From Cyrtodaria siliqua (Eukaryota; Mollusca; Bivalvia; Adapedonta; Hiatellidae), in NCBI GenBank assembly GCA_037043455.1, contig JAWPHD010010232.1, positions 1-64,000 on the forward strand: a stretch of 64,000 nt of DNA, read 5' to 3'. The translations under genes and the position numbers were made by a program. Shown in pieces: positions 58,813 to 64,000 of this stretch (the stretch's first letter is position 1; each line of letters starts with the position of its first letter). Below the pieces are notes generated by a model, which saw only the letters and a program-made list of their open reading frames with translations, was not told the origin of the DNA and ran no database searches.

Positions 58813-58871
58813 TTCATACCCCAGCCAACCCCGTTTTCGCTTCTTGGAGAAGGGGTTGGATGGGGTATGAA
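58813..58871. repeat. Hairpin with GC-rich arms
   Basis: TTCATACCCCAGCCAACCCC and GGGGTTGGATGGGGTATGAA pair with one mismatch around an 18-20-nt loop (GTTTTCGCTTCTTGGAGAA region). It may be a small foldback or a structured transcript end. Confidence 0.7.
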
Positions 58872-59478
58872 AGTTAATACTCGAGTCCCTAAAGAACCAT
58901 AGCAAATTAGAACTAAAGGTTCTTTTTGGTAAAAACAGATGTCTCCCTCACTGGCGAAAAAGCCATAAATCCGCCAAAAATCATTCAACTGAAACACGTT
59001 TAATGATATACACAACCTGGCTGAGGAAAACTAATCCGACAAATTTTGTGTATTAAAACCTTTAAAGAGCCATAACTCCATAATATGAGGGCCATTATGG
59101 CCCTATTGCCCTCAACTGAGTATTGGCCCATTGTCAAACTTTTCCGAAATATTATGGTGATATAAAATCTGTGCAAGTTTGATTAAGATTGCTCAAGAAA
59201 TATAGCCTCTGTCGTATTAACAAGATGAACTAGAACTGTCACTGAAGTTGATTAATACCCTCGCAACACTGCTTTCAATTGCAAACATTGCATATAAAGA
59301 GACAAATTTGACTCATTTAAAGAGGCACTACCTATATCTATGCGATTTTTAATGTAAAATATTAAATACTCAATATTACTGCATTTATATGTATACAAAG
59401 CTATTTTATGAGTATTCTAAGAAGAAACATGGTTCGTATTCCAGTTCTGTAATTTATTAACTATGATCAAAACAATAT
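58872..59478 (+). mobile_element. Eroded family B and C fragments
   Basis: 58960-59085 has family B words (ATCATTCAACTGAAACACG, ACCTTTAAAGAGCCATAAC). 59086-59230 has a family C head region (GGGCCATTATGGCCC, CAAGTTTGATTAAGATTG, as at 63679). Both lack ends. Confidence 0.5.
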
Positions 59479-59720
59479 CTTGAATAAAATGCTGCCCAGC
59501 CGTTTATTCCTGCCGGAGAACTACGAGTTTTTACGATTTTCTCGGACATGCGCAATGCGATTACACACTATTCGGCGCAGTTCCGATAGCAAACGAATCG
59601 ATCGGAACTCTTCGCTAATCAGACGAGGTAGTTCCGATTGTAAACGAATAAGATCGGAAAATCTCCGCAATCGGCTTGTCTAAAACAATTACGAATACAA
59701 TTTCAAAAATCCGATCTTTT
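59479..59720. repeat. Higher-GC segment with a ~53-bp imperfect direct repeat
   Basis: AGTTCCGATAGCAAACGAAT at 59579 and AGTTCCGATTGTAAACGAAT at 59632 are each followed by GATCGGAA, so each unit is also a partial palindrome (TTCCGAT...ATCGGAA). The composition differs from the AT-rich surroundings. A 67-codon frame covers it, but I see no domain. Confidence 0.55.
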
Positions 59721-60476
59721 CAATCCTGTTTTTCCCCAGCAAAACGCATATTACATTGGGTGAAATTATTGCCATTTACCTTTTTCATAGTCCTCTTTAT
59801 AATTAAGTAAAGTTTATATCAATTGGTGGACAAAAATATATAGGTAGAGCCTCTTTAACCTATGACTTTTAAGTAAGTTTCATAAAGATTGAATAATAAA
59901 ATAATAAACAATAGAAATTTTGGAAATTTTTAAACAATGAAAGGGCCATAACTCTGGCATAACCAGTGGGATCTGGGGGGAAAAAAGTAATAATTATAAA
60001 AAGTAATAAAAAAAAAATGATTAAAAAATAAATAACATAAATGGGTGGGTAGAGGTGAGTATATAGATGGATATGAATCAGGCAATTTGTTTAAGATTCT
60101 ATGATACTAACATTCTAAAATAATTTGGTAAAGATTAGATAAAAATGAAATAGCTACAGCTTTAACAAGGGCCATAACTCTGTCGTTACTAAAAGATCTA
60201 GCTGGTTTTAGAACTTGTTCAAGATTTCATTGATATACAGCGATTTTCACAACTAGACATCATACTGATGCTTCCTGCCAAATTTCGAAATCCAAGAAGC
60301 CGTTTAGAAATAGCGCCGACAAGAAATTTAAAGTAAAAATGTCAAAGGGCCATAACTCCATCAAAAATCAGCGAACTGGAAAAAAAGCGTGATATGCATA
60401 ACTAGACATCTTACCGATGCTTCCTGCCAAGTTTCGTCGAAATCCAACAAGGCATTTAGGAGGAGTAGCGCTGTCT
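59721..60476 (+). mobile_element. Degenerate family B-like sequence
   Basis: Repeated GGGCCATAACTC, AACTAGACATC, GATGCTTCCTGCCAA and TTTCGTCGAAATCCAAC words mark a worn B-like body. Its last part (CGCTACTCCTCC on the opposite strand side) directly truncates the gypsy element at 60476. Confidence 0.55.
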
Positions 60477-61071
60477 TGTTCTGGTCCCCAGTACCAGGCT
60501 ATATCTGACTTCAAAAGGTCAGTTATGGGACTCATGATTGTAGACAAGCTGTCTACATATCTTCCTAGGTAATTAATTAGACCAATTACCCTTTGCAGTT
60601 CTGTTTTGTTCTGGAGTGGTTCTAGATCCCAAACTGCTGTACCTTTTGGGGATTCGTACTGATACCTTGCTCGCTAATTATGTGACCGAAATATTCAATT
60701 CGTGGTTGTCTGAATAAACATTTTTGCCAATTGAGTTTCAACCCGACTTGATCGATTCTCAGTCAAATTATCGTTATGTTAATGCATGTCTTTGCCATAG
60801 ATGATTATATCGTCCATGATTGCATCTACACCTTTCAGACCCTTCAACAGATCATTCATATTCGCTGAGCTTATTCCCACTGGAACCCTACGGAAAGCGT
60901 AGCGTCCAAATGGAGTGATGAACGTTGTCAGTTTTGAGCTATATGGATCTAACAGTAGCTGGGGAAAACCATTCGAAGCATCAAACTTTGAAAATACAGT
61001 CATCCCTACAAATTTCGGCAAAATATCATCAAGATTTGGCAACATAAACAGCTCACGTTTAACCGAATTAA
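60477..61071 (-). pseudogene. Ty3/gypsy pol remnant: reverse transcriptase, second part
   Basis: On the minus strand from 61071 down: FSKFDASNGFPQ (RT block with the first Asp), FITPFGRYAFRRVP, MDDIIIYG (the DD pair, normally preceded by Y/F-x), then after a frameshift the thumb region with LQRVIGLINYLGRY near 60600 and TDLLKSDIAWYWG near 60500. RNase H and integrase are absent because family B-like sequence cuts the element at 60476. Dead remnant. Confidence 0.85.
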
Positions 61072-61799
61072 GCATACATGTGACATTTTCTGTGGTAGTA
61101 GTGACCAAATTATGCGCCAAATACCTGTGCGCGGGGTTACCGTATTTTTTTACCCAAATATTATAAATACAGTTTTAAAATATTTTCACTAACTTCTTTT
61201 AGAAAAGGGAGATAGTCTCATTAAAAATATTATATTTTCATGCTTTTAATTATTGTTATTTTTTTTTTTTATAATTATGAAAATTTGAATGACAATTGTG
61301 ACACAAACATTTAATATCATCTAACACTATTATTTAGAAATCTATTTTCATTGTCCAAAAGCCCTGAGGAATAGAAACTCAAAATGAAAATTCTATATAA
61401 ATGATAGCAATTTGTTTCAAGTCATAATCCAATTAATTACCTACATAATTAATGACTTCAACAGCATGCTGCTAGGCTAATCCTCTGATTAGATAAAATA
61501 TAACCCCTCGGGCCCCAGGTAAGAGGTGTCAACATTATAAAAACAACAGAGCCATACATGTGACAATAAACAAGTCTTGATCATCTCCACGCTTGCTTAT
61601 TCTTAAGACAAAAGTTTGTATTTAATATCAAGCATCTTAATGATTCAGACCAAGAAACAAGTTTGGGCTTTTGGAGTAAAAATTGCAAACTGTTTAGAGA
61701 TAGTTTTTACTGGAGTTTTTCTCACAATTCCGTGGGGCCGGGAGGAGGGTTATAATTCCGTGAGATTCTTTCTCACGCCTTGTAGGTATCACATGTATG
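61072..61799. mobile_element. 728-bp MITE-like insertion in the gypsy RT
   Basis: The ends GCATACATGTGACA and (inverted) TCATACATGTGATA match except for the first base and one inner base. ATTAA flanks both sides (61067-61071 and 61800-61804), so the target duplication is TTAA or ATTAA. Leaving out the insert and one flank copy lets the RT frame run on without a gap between the ICV-LK and VKRE blocks, which confirms the boundaries. No transposase frame inside. TTAA suggests piggyBac- or Kolobok-type transposition; the terminal bases are not typical of piggyBac. Confidence 0.75.
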
Positions 61800-61804
61800 A
61801 TTAA

Positions 61805-62420
61805 AAAATTTCAGGACAACGCAGATCCTGATATTTCCGTTGCTTTTCAAAATTGGTACCATCGGTGAGCACCAATCGGTAGGGTCTGTAACCTTTTCGA
61901 TCACGCCATCTTTTACCTGTACATGTTATTTAATTCTTTCTCCACTTTTGGTAATAGCGGGAAAGGAATCCGACGTGATGTGGTGACGCTGTATGGTATA
62001 ACATCAGGTTTCAATTTTATTTTGACTGGATCGCAATCTATTAAACCTGTGTGTCCGAATATGGCCTGCGGAATTTCATCAATTCTTTTTACTAAATTCA
62101 TGGAGGAAGCTGCTCCCCTACTGAACACATTGTTTTGCTCTGAGCTTGTAACTACAAACATTCTAAAAAAGAACCTTGTATCATGTCTGTAGGTTTCTGC
62201 AATAAAATAGCCTATGCAATCTACGTTACCCCATGGACTTTTTAGCACGGTAGATGTTGATTTCAAATGTGGACGTTGTTTTAAAGAAAGATAGGAAAGC
62301 TTCGACATGATTGTGACGTCTTCCCCTGTGTCAATTTTAAATGAAACTTTTGACTTACATGTCAAGGTTAATAATCCATGGATCCTCACCATTATTGTCA
62401 CAATCAATAGATCCAAGATC
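61805..62420 (-). pseudogene. Ty3/gypsy pol remnant: protease and RT N-terminus
   Basis: Minus strand: FKIDTGEDVTIMS near 62330 is the retropepsin active-site region (D-T-G). IPQAIFGHTGLIDCDPVKIK near 62080 and LLPKVEKELNNM at 61930 are the usual PR-RT link and first RT segment. After a frameshift near 61912 comes the GVIEKVTDPTDWCSP block down to the 728-bp insertion. The order and wording resemble K02A2.6-like/Mag-type gypsy elements of animals. Confidence 0.8.
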
Positions 62421-62499
62421 CAGATTTTCCTCTAATGTCGCTTGGTAATTGTCAACCTCACCGTCATAGTTTGTAGTATTTCTTGTACTTTGGTTTTAG

Positions 62500-63286
62500 T
62501 TTTGCATACTACTGCAAAGTGATTTATTTTTCCGCATTTCTTCAGGTTTGTCCCAGTGCTGGGCATCTGCTATTTCCATGTTTCCAGTTGCAACGTGTAC
62601 AAGACCATACCTCTTAGTGTCGCTGCACATCACGGTCTGGCTCTACCTTCCGTTTTCGCTGTACCACTCCCCTCTTGACTGATTGCACTGATAACCAGGT
62701 TTGAACTACCCTGTGTTATTTTGGCCTAACGTCTTTGACCTCTTCGATACCAGGGCCTCCTGCCTGGTCTTTTACTTGAGATTTGACCATTTCCACCTGG
62801 CGTGCCACGGTAACAGCCTGGTCTAGAGATAAATCCTATTTAAGCTGTGTTTTCTCTGATAAAGTTTTATCGAGAATGCCAGCAACTATGGTATCTCGTA
62901 TTCTTTCATTTTTTTCCCCATAAAAGTCACAGTTTTCAGCTAGTTCACATAAACTTCTGATGAATGATTCTGTGCTTTCACCTTTGTGCTGTCTCCATTG
63001 ATGGAATTGTACACGTTCACGTATGACGTTCTTCTTCAGAATGAAATGTTCGTTGAATCTTTCAACCACTATTTCAAGTTTTTTGCGTCATCATTGTTAA
63101 GTCCGAAATATTTGAAAATGTTTTCAGCATCCATTCCCATGGCATAAATTAGATTTGCAACTAGAATTTGCCAGTTTCTTTGTGAAGTTTTGAAGCTAGT
63201 CTATATCTCATAAATCTGTCGCGCCAATCTTCCCATTTATTCGGTGAAGAAAGTCAAATTCTGTTGGTTGTTGAATTTTAGCCATT
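62500..63286 (-). pseudogene. Ty3/gypsy gag remnant
   Basis: Start MAKIQQPTEFDF at about 63284 on the minus strand. After a frameshift there is the W-x-x-W-x-x-RF-like WEDWRDRFMRYRLAS, then the better preserved capsid part 63069-62836 (RERVQFHQWRQHKGESTESF, AENCDFYGEKNERIRD). Two degenerate zinc knuckles follow near 62600 (CTRCNWKHGNSRC) and 62520 (KCGKINHFAVVC). Several stops and shifts; not functional. Confidence 0.75.
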
Positions 63287-63408
63287 TTTGTGTTAGCACT
63301 TAAATCCCACTTTAATCCTTTTCTGTACGTTCCTGAAGTCACACTAATTAAGTTATTAATTGCGTAGTTTCTCTTTAAGGAACTTATTCCACTGTGTTTT
63401 TTTTTTCT

Positions 63409-63423
63409 TCAATTCTGACACCT
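63409..63423 (-). other. Primer-binding site next to the LTR
   Basis: On the minus strand the LTR end is followed at once by AGGTGTCAGAATTG, close to the TGGTGTCAGAAGTGG site used by elements primed with a leucine tRNA. Its place between LTR and gag supports the call. Confidence 0.55.
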
Positions 63424-63603
63424 TGTTTCGATCTGTGGCCTGATCAATGAAAACCCGTAAACCTGTCTCTGATTACGTGTTTATTCCATGCAGTCTTACA
63501 TCGTTATGCCCCTATATACAATACAATACACATTGATAATCTCTACTGCTGAATGAGTGGCAAGTGGGTGGAGCTAGTATCATGATAAGAGTACAATGTT
63601 ACA
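63424..63603 (-). mobile_element. 5' LTR of the gypsy element
   Basis: 180 bp beginning TGTAACATTGTACTC and ending GATCGAAACA on the minus strand (TGT...ACA ends). It contains a TATA-like TTGTATATAGG. It sits upstream of the primer-binding site and gag. The 3' LTR is missing because the element is truncated, so the LTR ends rest on the termini and the adjoining PBS only. Confidence 0.6.
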
Positions 63604-63616
63604 AGTACATATCCAA

Positions 63617-63677
63617 ACACGGACAAAGGGTGGTCACAATAGCTCACCCTTGAGCACGAGGTGCTCAGGTGGGCTAA
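63617..63677 (+). mobile_element. Family C tail fragment
   Basis: GGACAAAGGGTGGTCACAAT, then the hairpin CTCACCCTTGAGCAC/GTGCTCAGGTGGG and CTAA at 63677. The body is missing. One A separates it from the next C head. Confidence 0.7.
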
Positions 63678-63678
63678 A

Positions 63679-64000
63679 CAAGAGGGCCCTAAATCGATCC
63701 CCTGAGTACTGGCCCATTATGGAACTTCTTCGAAATCTTATGGTCATATACAATCTGTGCAAGTTTGGTTAAGATTGTTCAAGAAATGTGGCCTCTGTTG
63801 TGTTAACAACATTGATATAAAGACACTGACAAAGTTTGGTAAATATCAAATACAAAATGAAGGTGCTAGAGTGTAACACATGGGGCAGGGCCAAATGTGA
63901 CCCCAGGGCTACATGTAATATATGAGAGCTGTGTGCATTGTGGTTTTAGAGAAAAAAAAGAAAGGTTTTACCCTGTACAAGTCTATGTACAACATGTGAC
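63679..64000 (+). mobile_element. Family C element, 5' part, runs off the window
   Basis: Head CAAGAGGGCCCTAAATCGAT and CCCCTGAGTACTGGC, then the segment with CAAGTTTGGTTAAGATTGTT as at 21460, and the first monomer (GGGCAGGGCCAAATGTGACC). It is cut by the window edge. Confidence 0.8.

Overview
The window looks like nuclear DNA of a metazoan, most likely a bivalve mollusc. It is AT-rich, has almost no long open reading frames, and is packed with interspersed repeat families of a kind I associate with bivalve genomes (heads like CAAGAGG, tails with GACG microsatellites, a hairpin and CTAA). There is no bacterial-style gene organisation. No rRNA, tRNA gene or CRISPR was seen. The host assignment is inference; nothing here names a species.

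Host coding sequence is sparse. Two minus-strand exons are supported by splice sites and a single open frame: 54614-54759, a C2HC zinc finger of the ZC2HC1 (FAM164) type, and 39499-39670, a Gly/Arg/Ser-rich exon. Their phases fit each other, so they may be neighbouring exons of one gene with a ~15-kb repeat-filled intron.

Mobile-element coding remnants are a jockey/CR1-like LINE in pieces (about 20820-27015, plus strand), a hAT-superfamily transposase (58046-56026, minus) broken by one frameshift, and a 3'-truncated Ty3/gypsy LTR element (63603-60477, minus) with an LTR, primer-binding site, gag, protease and part of RT.

Most of the window is non-coding repeat, which I grouped by sequence into families A, B, B2, C and E. 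All share one architecture: a CAAG head, a subterminal inverted repeat, a body of ~155-170-bp monomers (or ~310-320-bp dimers), a GACG-type microsatellite, a hairpin, and a (C/A)TAA end. The LINE reading frame fixes the ends of two insertions (C at 21360-23945, E at 25355-25710) and shows no long target duplication. This suggests non-autonomous rolling-circle (Helentron/HINE-like) elements, but I cannot prove it.

Layout: 1-3150 family C array; 3150-5910 mostly unique AT-rich DNA; 5913-9905 A then B2; 10119-12716 two 41-bp minisatellites; 13015-16875 A fragments, unique DNA and a foldback; 17483-20807 C and B; 20808-27200 LINE with nested insertions; 27219-30251 A fused to B; 30252-36040 unique DNA, small repeats and a SINE; 36049-39470 B2, C, A; 39499-39670 exon; 39700-40985 pentanucleotide satellite; 41600-45215 56-bp satellite; 45450-54553 A/B/B2/C/D elements and a perfect palindrome; 54614-54759 exon; 55080-55240 SINE-like; 56026-58046 hAT gene; 58800-60476 relics; 60477-63603 gypsy; 63617-64000 family C ends.
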